This document shows positions 1 to 7,383 of a DNA stretch of 64,000 bases, piece after piece. Source of the DNA: Agromyces agglutinans. GTDB taxonomy: Bacteria > Actinomycetota > Actinomycetes > Actinomycetales > Microbacteriaceae. The notes beneath the pieces were generated by a model that saw only the letters and a program-made list of their open reading frames with translations, was not told the DNA's origin and made no database searches. The translations under genes and the position numbers were made by a program. The DNA is taken from positions 124,001-188,000 of the forward strand of contig NZ_WJIF01000005.1 in the NCBI RefSeq assembly GCF_009647605.1, given 5' to 3'. How positions within the stretch are numbered: position 1 is the first letter of the stretch; the number at the start of each line of letters is the position of its first letter.

Positions 1-1137
1 GCGCTCGCCCTGCTGGAACAGCGCCGGGTATCCGACCGAGCCCGTGCCGTTGGCCGCCGAGGCGGTGGTCGTCATCCACTCGGCTTCGTAGTTCACGGCG
101 TAGGAACGCTGCATCCACGCGCTGCCGTCGGCGGGAAGCACCCAGGAACCGGACTCGTCGTCGACGCGGTGTTCGCCATCACCCTCGATGAGGTAGCGGT
201 AGGCGACGCCGTCGTCGGCGAGCCGCACGGCGATCGCGAAGCGCCCGCCGTCGGCGTTCTCGAACTCGAAGATCGACTCGGCGTGCGTGTACTCGCGCTG
301 CTCCTCCTTGCCGGTCGTCATGGTGTAGCGGTCCTTCACGCGCTCGTCGACGCGGCCGACATACGAGAGGCCGGAGCGGAAGTCGCCATCGCTGCCGACG
401 AGGCCGAGGCGCTTCGCCGAGACGAGCGTGGTCTCGCCCTCGCGCACGTCGAGCGCGACCCGACCTGCGGAGTCGAGGGTGAGTTCGGCGTCGAGCGGCG
501 AGCCCTTCGGTCCGTCGATGCGCCAGTCCTCGACGACGACCGGCTCCTCGGGCTCCTCGTCGGCGCACGTGAGCTTCGCGTCGCCCCAGTCGGCATGGTC
601 GTAGTTCTTGCCGTTGGTCGCCTCGTGGGCGACGATCCGGAGCGTCTCGATCCCCGAGACGTCGGCGGTGAGCTCGAGCGGCGCATCGTTGCCCGTGAGC
701 ACCGCGGTCTGCGCGAGGAGCGTGCCGTCGCCGTACACCTCGAACCGGGCGGTGCCGACCCCGGTCGTCACCTCGTCGTCGAGCCCCACGAACGCGCTGA
801 AGGCCGTGCAGTTCGCGGCGAGTTCGACCGAGAGCGCACCGGTGGCGTGCATGCCGATGCCCTTCTCATAGGTGACGCCGCCGATCGTGATCGGCCGGCC
901 GTCGCCGGCGGCGGCCTCGCCGTTGGAGGCATCCCGTTCGATCGGTCCGTACCCGTTCGACTCGTTCAGCCAGGGCAGATCTGAGAGGTAGGCCTCGCCG
1001 GTCGGCGCGTCGGCGTTCGCGGGCGCCGCCGCGATCACCGAGAGCCCGGCTCCGATCAGTACCCCGGTGACGAGCGTGGCTGTGGCCGCCGACGCTCCCC
1101 GCGCGGTCGATGTCCGTCTTGGTGTGCGACGTTGCAC
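1..1137 (-). CDS. Secreted GH97-type glycoside hydrolase with NPCBM domain, N-terminal part
   Basis: The gene runs off the left edge; 379 codons are visible. I start it at a GTG at 1137 because AGGGAG lies six bases upstream and because this frame opens with an Arg-rich stretch, a hydrophobic core and an AxA-type cleavage region (AAAPANADAP), a convincing signal peptide. Next comes an NPCBM-like carbohydrate-binding domain (roughly residues 40-140; YLSDLPWL, KGIGMHATG), then the N-terminal beta-sandwich of family GH97 (from about residue 165, with SPLDAELTLDSAGRVALDV and YLIEGDGEHRV). GH97 enzymes are calcium-dependent exo-glucosidases or galactosidases. The catalytic barrel is outside the window, so substrate and catalytic type (inverting or retaining) cannot be told. 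The protein is predicted to be exported. A small inverted repeat GATCG-GTAT-CGATC at 1223-1236 lies in the upstream region. Confidence 0.8.
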   Translation of the reverse strand, partial: MQRRTPRRTSTARGASAATATLVTGVLIGAGLSVIAAAPANADAPTGEAYLSDLPWLNESNGYGPIERDASNGEAAAGDGRPITIGGVTYEKGIGMHATGALSVELAANCTAFSAFVGLDDEVTTGVGTARFEVYGDGTLLAQTAVLTGNDAPLELTADVSGIETLRIVAHEATNGKNYDHADWGDAKLTCADEEPEEPVVVEDWRIDGPKGSPLDAELTLDSAGRVALDVREGETTLVSAKRLGLVGSDGDFRSGLSYVGRVDERVKDRYTMTTGKEEQREYTHAESIFEFENADGGRFAIAVRLADDGVAYRYLIEGDGEHRVDDESGSWVLPADGSAWMQRSYAVNYEAEWMTTTASAANGTGSVGYPALFQQGER

Positions 1138-1256
1138 GTGGTCTCCCTCGACTCATGGCCCCCGGTTCGGAGGCCGCCCCGTCGACAGGCTAGGGAGGCG
1201 TGATCACGACCGGCAACGCTTCGATCGGTATCGATCACAAGGAGCCGCTGAACCGA

Positions 1257-2342
1257 TCAGCCGCGGTCGTCTTCGAACACCCGCAGCACCACGCTCCCCC
1301 GCTTGCGGCCGGTGTCCACGTACCGGTGGGCCTCGACGATCTCGTCGAGGTCATAGGTGCGATCGACGACCGGCCGAAGCGTGCCCGCCTCGGCGAGCGC
1401 CGCCAGGCGCGCCATGCCCTCGGCGCCCATGTCGCCGCCCTGATGGTCGACGACGAGCCCGGTTCGTCGCGCGTGCCACGCGGCGCCGAGCATGCCGGCG
1501 AGGTCGGCGACGACGAGCAGGAGCGCTCCTCCCGGGCGGAGGAGGTGCGCGACCCGGGCGAACGGGGCGTTGCCGACGGCGTCGACGATCACGTCGTAGC
1601 GGGCCCCGGCGTCGGCGGCGCCTCCGGCCCCGGCCTCGGCGGCGGCGTCGCCGGCCACGACCGCGAAGTCCTCGGCCGTGTAGTCGATGACGCGGTGGGC
1701 GCCGAGCGAGCGCACGAGCTCGGCGTTGCGCCCGCTCGTCACGGCGGTCACGTGCGCGCCGCGTGCGGCGGCGAGCTGCACGACGGCCGAGCCCACGGCG
1801 CCGGATGCCCCGTTCACGAGCACCTCCGTCGACGGTCCGATCTCGACCCGGTCGAGGAAGCGCACGGCGGTGTACCCGCCGAACACCACCGCCGCGGCAT
1901 CCTCGAACGAGAGGTTCGCGGGCTTGCGGGCGACCTCGCCGTCCGCGGCGACGGTGACGAACTCGGCGTGGCATCCGAACGCGCTGCCGCGCATGACGAT
2001 CACCTCGTCGCCGGGCGCGTACGCGGTGACGCCCTCGCCGACGGCCGCGACGACGCCGGCGGCCTCCATGCCGAGCACGCGGTGACGCGGTCGCACGAAG
2101 CCGATCGCGGGCCCGACGACGAGGCCGAGCCCCCGCGGCACCTCGCGGCTGCGCATGCGGTGGTCGGCGATGCTGACCGTCGAGGCGTGCACGCGCACGA
2201 GCAGTTCGCCCGCGGCCGGCTCGGGGCGCGGCATCCGGGCGACGTGCGCCACGTCGGGCGGGCCGAAGCGGTCGACGCGCGCGGCGCGCATCGTCGCGAC
2301 GTCGGCGATGGATGCCTCGGCTGCGGTGGGTCGTGCGTTCAT
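1257..2342 (-). CDS. MDR-family NAD(P)-dependent quinone oxidoreductase / alcohol dehydrogenase-like
   Basis: A 361-residue medium-chain dehydrogenase/reductase. The N-terminal GroES-like domain (about 20-150) lacks the cysteine cluster of zinc enzymes, and the Rossmann domain has the typical VNGASGAVGSAVVQLA motif near residue 170. This fits the quinone oxidoreductase/zeta-crystallin branch, which reduces quinones or enones with NADPH; the real substrate is unknown. It is divergent from the TetR gene at 2466, and the shared intergenic region holds three copies of one palindrome, so it is very probably repressed by that TetR protein. A Gly/Ala-rich insert (around AEAGAGGAADAGARYD) interrupts the Rossmann part and looks like a lineage-specific loop. 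Confidence 0.9.
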   Translation of the reverse strand: MNARPTAAEASIADVATMRAARVDRFGPPDVAHVARMPRPEPAAGELLVRVHASTVSIADHRMRSREVPRGLGLVVGPAIGFVRPRHRVLGMEAAGVVAAVGEGVTAYAPGDEVIVMRGSAFGCHAEFVTVAADGEVARKPANLSFEDAAAVVFGGYTAVRFLDRVEIGPSTEVLVNGASGAVGSAVVQLAAARGAHVTAVTSGRNAELVRSLGAHRVIDYTAEDFAVVAGDAAAEAGAGGAADAGARYDVIVDAVGNAPFARVAHLLRPGGALLLVVADLAGMLGAAWHARRTGLVVDHQGGDMGAEGMARLAALAEAGTLRPVVDRTYDLDEIVEAHRYVDTGRKRGSVVLRVFEDDRG

Positions 2343-2372
2343 GATCGTGCTCCGTTCTGGCTCGTGCGGGTC

Positions 2373-2399
2373 CTTACGTTGTAAGACTTACGGCGTAAG
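2373..2399. promoter_or_regulatory. Tandem TetR operators, sites 1 and 2
   Basis: Two 13-bp palindromes, CTTACGTTGTAAG (2373-2385) and CTTACGGCGTAAG (2387-2399), lie one base apart between the divergent oxidoreductase and TetR genes. Both have perfect 5-bp arms (CTTAC/GTAAG) and a 3-bp centre. A 14-bp repeat distance suits two repressor dimers binding side by side. They lie in the upstream region of the oxidoreductase, about 30-57 bases before its start. Binding by the adjacent TetR is inferred. Confidence 0.75.
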
Positions 2400-2443
2400 A
2401 TACGCCGAAGGGCGCGCGCTGTCCAGACCCCGCAGGACGGAAT

Positions 2444-2456
2444 CTCACGCTGTAAG
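2444..2456. promoter_or_regulatory. TetR operator, site 3, overlapping the tetR -10 box
   Basis: CTCACGCTGTAAG matches the other two sites except for one base in the left arm. It overlaps a good actinobacterial -10 box, TAAGGT (2453-2458), which ends seven bases before the TetR ATG. The transcript is therefore probably leaderless, and repressor bound here would block it: an autoregulatory site. Confidence 0.7.
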
Positions 2457-2465
2457 GTTGGCCGC

Positions 2466-3152
2466 ATGCCGTCAACCACGACCGCGGGCACCGCGAAGCG
2501 CACCCGGCTCAGCGGGGAGTCCGTGCTGCGCACGGCCGTCGCGCTCGCCGATCGCGACGGCCTCGACCGGCTCACGATGCGCGCCCTCGCCGACGAGCTC
2601 GGCGTCGAGGCGATGTCGATCTACCATCACCTGCCCAATAAGGACGCGATCCTCGACGGCGCGATCGAGATGGTCTTCGCCGAGATCGAAGACGAGGCCG
2701 GCGGCTTCGCCGTGCCCCCCTCGACGGATGCCTCGAGCTGGGTGCCGGCGCTGCGCGAACGCATCCTCGCCGCGAGGCGCGTGCTGCTGCGGCATCCGTG
2801 GGCGCCGTGGGTGATGAACGCGCGCGGCGCGCCCGGGCCCACCGCTGCACGACACGTCGACGGCATCGTCGGCATCATGCGCGCCGGCGGCCTCTCGTTC
2901 GACCTCATCCACCACGCGCTGCACGCCATCGGCAGTCGCGTCTACGGCTACGTGCAGGAGCTCAGCGACGACAAGGAGGCTCCTCCCCCGGTCGCCATCG
3001 CGCACCTCGCGACCTACGCGCCGAACCTGGCCGCGATGCTCACCGAGGTAGTCCACGACGACCCCGACTCGACACTCGGCTGGTGCGACGACCAGGCTGA
3101 GTTCGAGTTCGGGCTCGACCTGCTGCTCGAGGGGCTCGAGCGGAGGCGTTGA
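2466..3152 (+). CDS. TetR/AcrR-family repressor
   Basis: A 228-residue regulator. The helix-turn-helix is at about residues 20-65 (LTMRALADELGVEAMSIYHHLPNKDAILDGAIE), the classical TetR signature. The C-terminal domain resembles the TetR_C ligand-binding domains found in tetracycline-repressor-like proteins. It faces the oxidoreductase gene across three near-identical operators, so it probably controls both itself and the enzyme. It starts directly downstream of a -10 box without a Shine-Dalgarno, so it is likely leaderless. The inducer is unknown; a reactive quinone or xenobiotic handled by the neighbour is a reasonable guess. Confidence 0.9.
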   Translation: MPSTTTAGTAKRTRLSGESVLRTAVALADRDGLDRLTMRALADELGVEAMSIYHHLPNKDAILDGAIEMVFAEIEDEAGGFAVPPSTDASSWVPALRERILAARRVLLRHPWAPWVMNARGAPGPTAARHVDGIVGIMRAGGLSFDLIHHALHAIGSRVYGYVQELSDDKEAPPPVAIAHLATYAPNLAAMLTEVVHDDPDSTLGWCDDQAEFEFGLDLLLEGLERRR

Positions 3153-3193
3153 CCCTCGTCAACCGCTCGCGCAGGTCGGCGGACTGCGAGAGC

Positions 3194-4162
3194 ATGTCCC
3201 GTATGGACCAGCAGGTGGTGGACTGGCTGCTCGACTCCGATCCGGCGATCCGGTGGCAGGTGCGGCGAGACCTCCTCGACGAGCCGGCCGCCCGGGTCGC
3301 CGCCGAGCGGGCGCGGGTCGCCGACGAGGGCTGGGGCCGTGACATCCTCGCCCTGCAGGATGCGAACGGCTACTGGGGCGGTGATGTCTACGGCGATCGT
3401 CGCGAGCGCGACACCGTCATGTGGACCCTGCACGTACTGCTGCAGTTCGGCATCGACCCCGAGGCATCCGCCGTGCGCGAGGCGATCGCGAGGGTGCGCG
3501 ACCACGTGACCTGGCCCGACGGCGACGCCGGCGTGCCGTTCTTCGAGACCAGGTACGAGGAGTGCGTGACCGGCGGAGTCCTCTCCTACGCGGCGTACTT
3601 CGGCCTGCTCGACGGCGCCGCCGGCGGCGGCACCGACCGCAGGGTCGCGCGCCTGCTCGAGCAGCGACGCGACGACGGCGGATGGAACTGCGACCCCCCT
3701 GAGCAGTCGCCGCGCTCGTCGTTCGATTCGACGCTGTGCGTGATCGAGGGGTTGCGTGCGTACCAGCGCGCGACCGCGTCGACGGATGCCGCACTCGCCG
3801 ACGCCGTGCGCACGGGTGAGGAGTACCTGCTCGAGCGCAAGCTGTTCCGTCGCGCGTCGACGGGTGAAGTCGCGAATGAGCGCTACCTCGGCTTCGCGTT
3901 CCCGATGTACTGGTTCTACGACGTGCTGCGGGCGCTCGAGTACTTCCGGTCGAGCGGCGGTCGGCCCGATGCGCGACTGCAGCCGGCACTCGATCTCGTG
4001 CGTTCGCAGCGCGGCGAAGACGGTCGCTGGCCGGCCGGGCCGCAACGTCCGGCCCTGCGCGCGTACGTGCTCGAGGCGCCCGAGGGTCGCCCCAGCCGGT
4101 GGAACACGTTGCGGGCGCTGCGGGTGCTCCGCTGGGCGTCGAATGGCGAGGAGCCGTGGTGA
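3194..4162 (+). CDS. Squalene-cyclase/prenyltransferase-repeat protein
   Basis: About 322 residues with alpha-alpha barrel repeats of the prenyltransferase/squalene-oxidase type: ILALQDANGYWGG, LEQRRDDGGWNCDPP and SQRGEDGRWPAGP are recurrent QxxDGxW-like motifs. Comparable stand-alone proteins are common in actinobacteria and have no firm enzyme activity; I see no DXDD catalytic motif of true squalene-hopene cyclases. A TTG at 3149 overlaps the TetR stop, but the ATG at 3194 (or 3203) is the more natural start, because the residues before it look like non-domain sequence. It is followed with overlap by the F420-type reductase gene, so the two are probably translated together. Confidence 0.75.
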   Translation: MSRMDQQVVDWLLDSDPAIRWQVRRDLLDEPAARVAAERARVADEGWGRDILALQDANGYWGGDVYGDRRERDTVMWTLHVLLQFGIDPEASAVREAIARVRDHVTWPDGDAGVPFFETRYEECVTGGVLSYAAYFGLLDGAAGGGTDRRVARLLEQRRDDGGWNCDPPEQSPRSSFDSTLCVIEGLRAYQRATASTDAALADAVRTGEEYLLERKLFRRASTGEVANERYLGFAFPMYWFYDVLRALEYFRSSGGRPDARLQPALDLVRSQRGEDGRWPAGPQRPALRAYVLEAPEGRPSRWNTLRALRVLRWASNGEEPW

Positions 4163-4611
4163 CCGATCGGCGCGAACCGAGCAGGACGTACCGCCCGGGC
4201 GCGCGCGCCGGCTGGGTGAACCGGGTGACGGTGGCGATGGCCCGGCGGGGTCTGCTGCCCCGCGCGTCGGTGCTCACGACGCGCGGTCGACGCTCGGGGC
4301 AGCTGCGGGTGAATCCGGTGACGCCGATCGAGGTCGGTGGGCGTCACTGGCTCGTGTCGCCGTACGGCGAGGTCGGCTGGGTGCACAACGTTCGTGCGAA
4401 TCGTGACGTCACCCTGGCGCGTCGTCGCACGACCCGTCGATTCACTGTGCGCGAAGTCGGCGCCGAGGAGGCCGGGCCAGTGCTGAAGCGCTACGCCGAG
4501 GTCGTCTGGATCGTTCGCCCGTACTTCCTCGCCGACCACCGCGACCCGGTCTCGGCATTCGTCGCCGAGGCCGCTCGTCACCCGGTCTTCGAACTCGTGC
4601 CGGCGGACTGA
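4159..4611 (+). CDS. Deazaflavin (F420)-dependent nitroreductase-family protein
   Basis: About 150 residues of the Ddn-like split beta-barrel family, which uses F420H2 to reduce quinones or nitro compounds. Typical features are LTTRGRRSGQLRVNPVTPIEVGG and WVHNVRANRDVTL. I choose the GTG at 4159, which overlaps the preceding stop as GTGA and has AGGAG five bases upstream; an in-frame GTG at 4156 is too close to that ribosome site. Genes of F420 synthesis are not in the window. The protein may use F420 or only bind a flavin; the family is broad and the substrate is unknown. Confidence 0.8.
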   Translation: MTDRREPSRTYRPGARAGWVNRVTVAMARRGLLPRASVLTTRGRRSGQLRVNPVTPIEVGGRHWLVSPYGEVGWVHNVRANRDVTLARRRTTRRFTVREVGAEEAGPVLKRYAEVVWIVRPYFLADHRDPVSAFVAEAARHPVFELVPAD

Positions 4612-4669
4612 CGGGTTCGGCAGCCACCCGGCTCGCGCTCGCGAGCCACCTCCGTCGGCCGGCACCCGG

Positions 4670-4816
4670 CACCTCGCATCCGGCACCCTGGCATCCTGCA
4701 CCTCGCATCCGGCATCCGGCACCCTGGCATCCGGCACCTCGCATCCGGCACCCTGGCATCCGGCACTTCGGCATCAGGCACCTCGCATCCGGCACCCTGG
4801 CATCCGGCGCCTCGCA
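4670..4816. repeat. 29-bp tandem repeat between convergent genes
   Basis: About five imperfect copies of a unit reading CACCTCGCATCCGGCACCC followed by TGGCATCCGG. Copies differ by a 7-bp CATCCGG module and by one truncated unit near 4770. The heptamer GGCATCC occurs in almost every unit. The array fills the gap between two convergent genes (ends at 4611 and 4883). It has no spacers of unique sequence, so it is not a CRISPR. It looks like a minisatellite that grew by slippage; a role in transcription termination or as a protein-binding array is possible but not shown. Confidence 0.85.
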
Positions 4817-4882
4817 CTGGGTACGTGACAGGCCAGCACCTGCCACTCCAGCACAGAGCAACCGGCATCGGAACGCCACCGG

Positions 4883-6517
4883 TCAGGCCGCTGCGTGGTC
4901 TGCGGAATCGTGGGGTGCGGCGACCACAGGCTCTCGCCAACCCGCAGGTTCTGGCCCACCCGCAGGTTCTGGCGCGAACGTCGGCTCGCGGTCCAACGTC
5001 TGATGCGGGGCGGCGTTGCCGGCGCGCGGGTGCTGGTCGGGGTCGAGATGGGCGGGCGGGACGAACCAGGTGCGACCATCGCGGATGCGGATGACCCAGC
5101 CGTCGTCGTGCACCCGGTGATGGTGGTGGGCGCAGAGCATGATGCCGTTGCCGAGGTCGGTGGCGCCGTGATCTCGACCCCACCAGGCGATGTGGTGGGC
5201 CTGCGTGTGCGACGGTGGCCGGGTGCAGGCCGGCCAGGCGCAGCCACCGTCTCGATCGACGAGCGCGAGCTTCTGCGCGGGCGAGAACAGGCGCGCCGAG
5301 CGCCCGAGATCGAGCGGTTCGCCGCCGTGCCCGAGCAGGAGCGGCGCGATGCCGGCCGACATCGCCAGCTCGCGCGCGGTGGCCACCGAGACGGGCTGGT
5401 CGATGCCGTCGATCGTGGCGTGCCCCTGCCCACCGGCGAGCGCCTCGCCGGTGACGCGGGCGACCACCGTGACTCCGCGCAGCGCGGGCGGTGCATGCTT
5501 CGCCGTCAATGAAACCCTCGCGATATCGGCCAGCGCATCGGCGTTGAGCTGTTCGATGGTGCGGTCTTCGGTCAACAGCGCGTCTGTTGTTGATCCGCCC
5601 GGCCCCGTCGCCGCTCCGAGTTCGGCCGACGGCGCACTCCGAGCCGAACGGCCGAATCCCGGTCTCGCATCGCGCGCCCGGTGGAGTTCGGCGCCGACGA
5701 GCGTCTCGATCGCGAGCTTGATGGGTGCGCCGGTGGCCGGGTCGAACGCGCCGCGAAGGTTGATCATGCCGTGCCCGTCCTCCCAGATCTTCAGACCGCG
5801 GCGGGCGCGCAGCTCGGCCTCGCGCGGGCGAACCCCGTCGGGATCGAGTCGGGCCTCGAGCGCCTTGATCAAGCGGACCAGCCCATCGCTGCCCACCTCT
5901 GGCGCCCGCGCGACGAGGAACGCCTCGGCCTGCTCCGACTCCGCCCGATCGACCCTCGGCGCCACCTGGTCGAGGAACCTGCGGATGAGGTCGGCCGCAT
6001 CGACGCACACGGTTCCGGCGGCGAGGGCCGCCGCCAGCTGCGGGTGCCTCGGCGGCAGCACCTCGCCGGTGAACGACGCCCGCCCGGCGGTCGCCTCGCC
6101 GACGGCGACCAGACGCGCCGCATCGGAGTACCGGCGACCTGTGACCTGCGCCAACAGTCGTTCGGGCGATGAGTAGCCCTGCGCCCGCGCCAGGTCGGCG
6201 CCGTCGCCGCCCCGCGATCGCGACGCGAGCTCGGCCGCGCATCGCGCCTGCACCCCCTCGAGCACACGGGTGAGTCGCGCGCCCGCCTCGACCACACGCA
6301 CGAGTCCGGCATCGCTCATCGCACCGAGATCGGCACCGAGTTCGACACCGAGCCCAGCACCGAGCCCAGCACCGAGATCGACTCCGGCACCCGTGGCATC
6401 CGTTCGCTCGCGCGCCGACGAATCGCCCACCGAACGGATCAACGCACCCGCCCACTCGCTCACCAACTCGCGCCATGCCGCCGCCGCGAGGTGGAGCGCG
6501 GCGAGCGCTTCGGTCAT
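4883..6517 (-). CDS. DUF222 / 13E12-repeat HNH endonuclease-like protein
   Basis: A 544-residue protein with an N-terminal DUF222 domain and a C-terminal HNH nuclease motif: CAWPACTRPPSHTQAHH, then NGIMLCAHHHHRVHDDGW. This family is abundant in actinobacteria, often in many copies per genome; several M. tuberculosis 13E12 members are DNA-damage inducible. Residues about 50-75 form a Gly/Leu/Ala repeat (LGAGLGAGLGVELGADLGA) encoded by a tandem GCACCGAG-type repeat at about 6327-6386. A LexA-like box and a -10 box lie just upstream, so it is probably SOS-controlled and leaderless. Its biochemical function is not known. Confidence 0.85.
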   Translation of the reverse strand: MTEALAALHLAAAAWRELVSEWAGALIRSVGDSSARERTDATGAGVDLGAGLGAGLGVELGADLGAMSDAGLVRVVEAGARLTRVLEGVQARCAAELASRSRGGDGADLARAQGYSSPERLLAQVTGRRYSDAARLVAVGEATAGRASFTGEVLPPRHPQLAAALAAGTVCVDAADLIRRFLDQVAPRVDRAESEQAEAFLVARAPEVGSDGLVRLIKALEARLDPDGVRPREAELRARRGLKIWEDGHGMINLRGAFDPATGAPIKLAIETLVGAELHRARDARPGFGRSARSAPSAELGAATGPGGSTTDALLTEDRTIEQLNADALADIARVSLTAKHAPPALRGVTVVARVTGEALAGGQGHATIDGIDQPVSVATARELAMSAGIAPLLLGHGGEPLDLGRSARLFSPAQKLALVDRDGGCAWPACTRPPSHTQAHHIAWWGRDHGATDLGNGIMLCAHHHHRVHDDGWVIRIRDGRTWFVPPAHLDPDQHPRAGNAAPHQTLDREPTFAPEPAGGPEPAGWREPVVAAPHDSADHAAA

Positions 6518-6523
6518 ACCCCG

Positions 6524-6564
6524 ATCCTACCGCGTTTCGGGCAGAGTTTCGAACGTATGTTCGA
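6524..6564 (-). promoter_or_regulatory. LexA-type SOS box and -10 box of the DUF222 gene
   Basis: TCGAACGTATGTTCGA at 6549-6564 is a perfect match to the actinobacterial/Gram-positive SOS box TCGAAC-N4-GTTCGA, extended by one more base pair on each side. Reading leftward, a -10 box TAGGAT (6529-6524) follows about 19 bases later and ends six bases before the ATG at 6517. The box therefore covers the -35 region, the usual position for LexA repression. Confidence 0.85.
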
Positions 6565-6600
6565 ATGAATATCGCCCGGCTCGAAGAGAGCCCGAGCGGC

Positions 6601-7086
6601 TCAGCGAGCCGGCCGCACCCACCCCGCGACATCCGCATCCCGCGGCGCCACCGGCTCGGAGAGCACGATGCCGGTCGTCGTGTCGCCGAGTGCCGAGAGG
6701 CGCTCGATGATCTCCTCCAACTGCGGGGTATCCCGGACCGCGATCGTGAGCTCGTAGCAGTTCTCGCCCGTCACGTGCACGCACGAGAGCACGTGCCCGA
6801 TCGCCAGCAGCTGCTCGCGCATGCCGCGTGCAGTGCGGACCGATCGATGACGCGGCCGCAGCGAGACGTGCGCACGCAGCGCCAGCCCGAGCTTCGCGAG
6901 GTCGAGGTGGGCGCCGTAGCCCCGGATCACCTCGGATTCCTCGAGACGGCGAACCCGCTCCGCAACGGCCGGCCGGCTGAGTGCGACCCGTCGACTGAGC
7001 TCGGCGTAGCTGACGCGAGCATCGCGGGAGAGTTCACGGATGATCGCCAGGTCGACCGCATCGATGGCCGACGATTCTTCGTTCAT
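6601..7086 (-). CDS. Lrp/AsnC-family transcriptional regulator
   Basis: 161 residues. The N-terminal winged helix (AIDAVDLAIIRELSRDARVS, SRPAVAERVRRLEES) is followed by the RAM effector-binding domain (VHVTGENCYELTIAVRD, GDTTTGIVLSEPV). The start at 7086 is set by GGAGGGGG about nine bases upstream; the longer open frame upstream has no domain content. Such regulators bind amino acids or related small molecules and often control a divergent gene. Here the divergent position is occupied by the stump of a dehydrogenase gene, so the original target seems to have been lost. Confidence 0.9.
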   Translation of the reverse strand: MNEESSAIDAVDLAIIRELSRDARVSYAELSRRVALSRPAVAERVRRLEESEVIRGYGAHLDLAKLGLALRAHVSLRPRHRSVRTARGMREQLLAIGHVLSCVHVTGENCYELTIAVRDTPQLEEIIERLSALGDTTTGIVLSEPVAPRDADVAGWVRPAR

Positions 7087-7166
7087 CACAACCGACCCCC
7101 TCCACATCGACGGTGAATCGACTCGACGCCCGTCGAACTGGCACGTTCCGGCGAGCAGCCGGAGCC

Positions 7167-7243
7167 TAGCATGAACATCCATGAGAGCCACCGCGCTGGA
7201 GGAGTCGGGCCGCGTCCGCCTCGTCGACGTGCCCCTTTCGCGG
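7167..7243 (+). pseudogene. Promoter and first ~20 codons of a lost MDR dehydrogenase
   Basis: An ATG at 7181 opens MRATALEESGRVRLVDVPLS, which looks like the start of a zinc-type medium-chain dehydrogenase. After about 20 residues the similarity stops and the frame continues into low-complexity repeats. A -10 box TAGCAT (7167-7172) sits eight bases before the ATG, so the promoter of a leaderless gene appears intact. The stump is divergent from the Lrp regulator. I infer that the rest of the dehydrogenase was deleted and the GNAT gene now lies downstream of its promoter. Assignment rests on only 20 residues. Confidence 0.45.
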
Positions 7244-7289
7244 ACGGCACGTGCCGGTCGTGCCTGGACGGCGGCTTCCGGGGCGGCCA

Positions 7290-7370
7290 CGACGAACCAT
7301 CAGCCAGACGAACACCGACCCGACGAACCACCACCCGACGACACCGCCCCGACGAACCACCACCCGACGA
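7290..7370. repeat. 29-31-bp direct repeats in the leader of the GNAT gene
   Basis: CGACGAACCACCACCCGACG followed by A occurs exactly at 7321-7341 and 7350-7370, and a diverged copy starts at 7290. The repeats lie between the dehydrogenase stump and the GNAT start codon. They probably formed by slippage or at a deletion junction. Confidence 0.7.
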
Positions 7371-7383
7371 AGAAAGGCACCGC

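Noticed and set aside
3149-3193. TTG start of the squalene-cyclase-like gene overlapping the tetR stop
   Set aside because: No ribosome site, no domain content in the extra residues; ATG 3194 or 3203 is more natural.
4670-4816. CRISPR array
   Set aside because: Units are directly adjacent with no unique spacers, and no cas genes are present.
7171-7383. N-terminal extension of the GNAT gene from ATG 7171
   Set aside because: The extension translates the direct repeats and the dehydrogenase stump in another frame; AAAGG supports ATG 7384.
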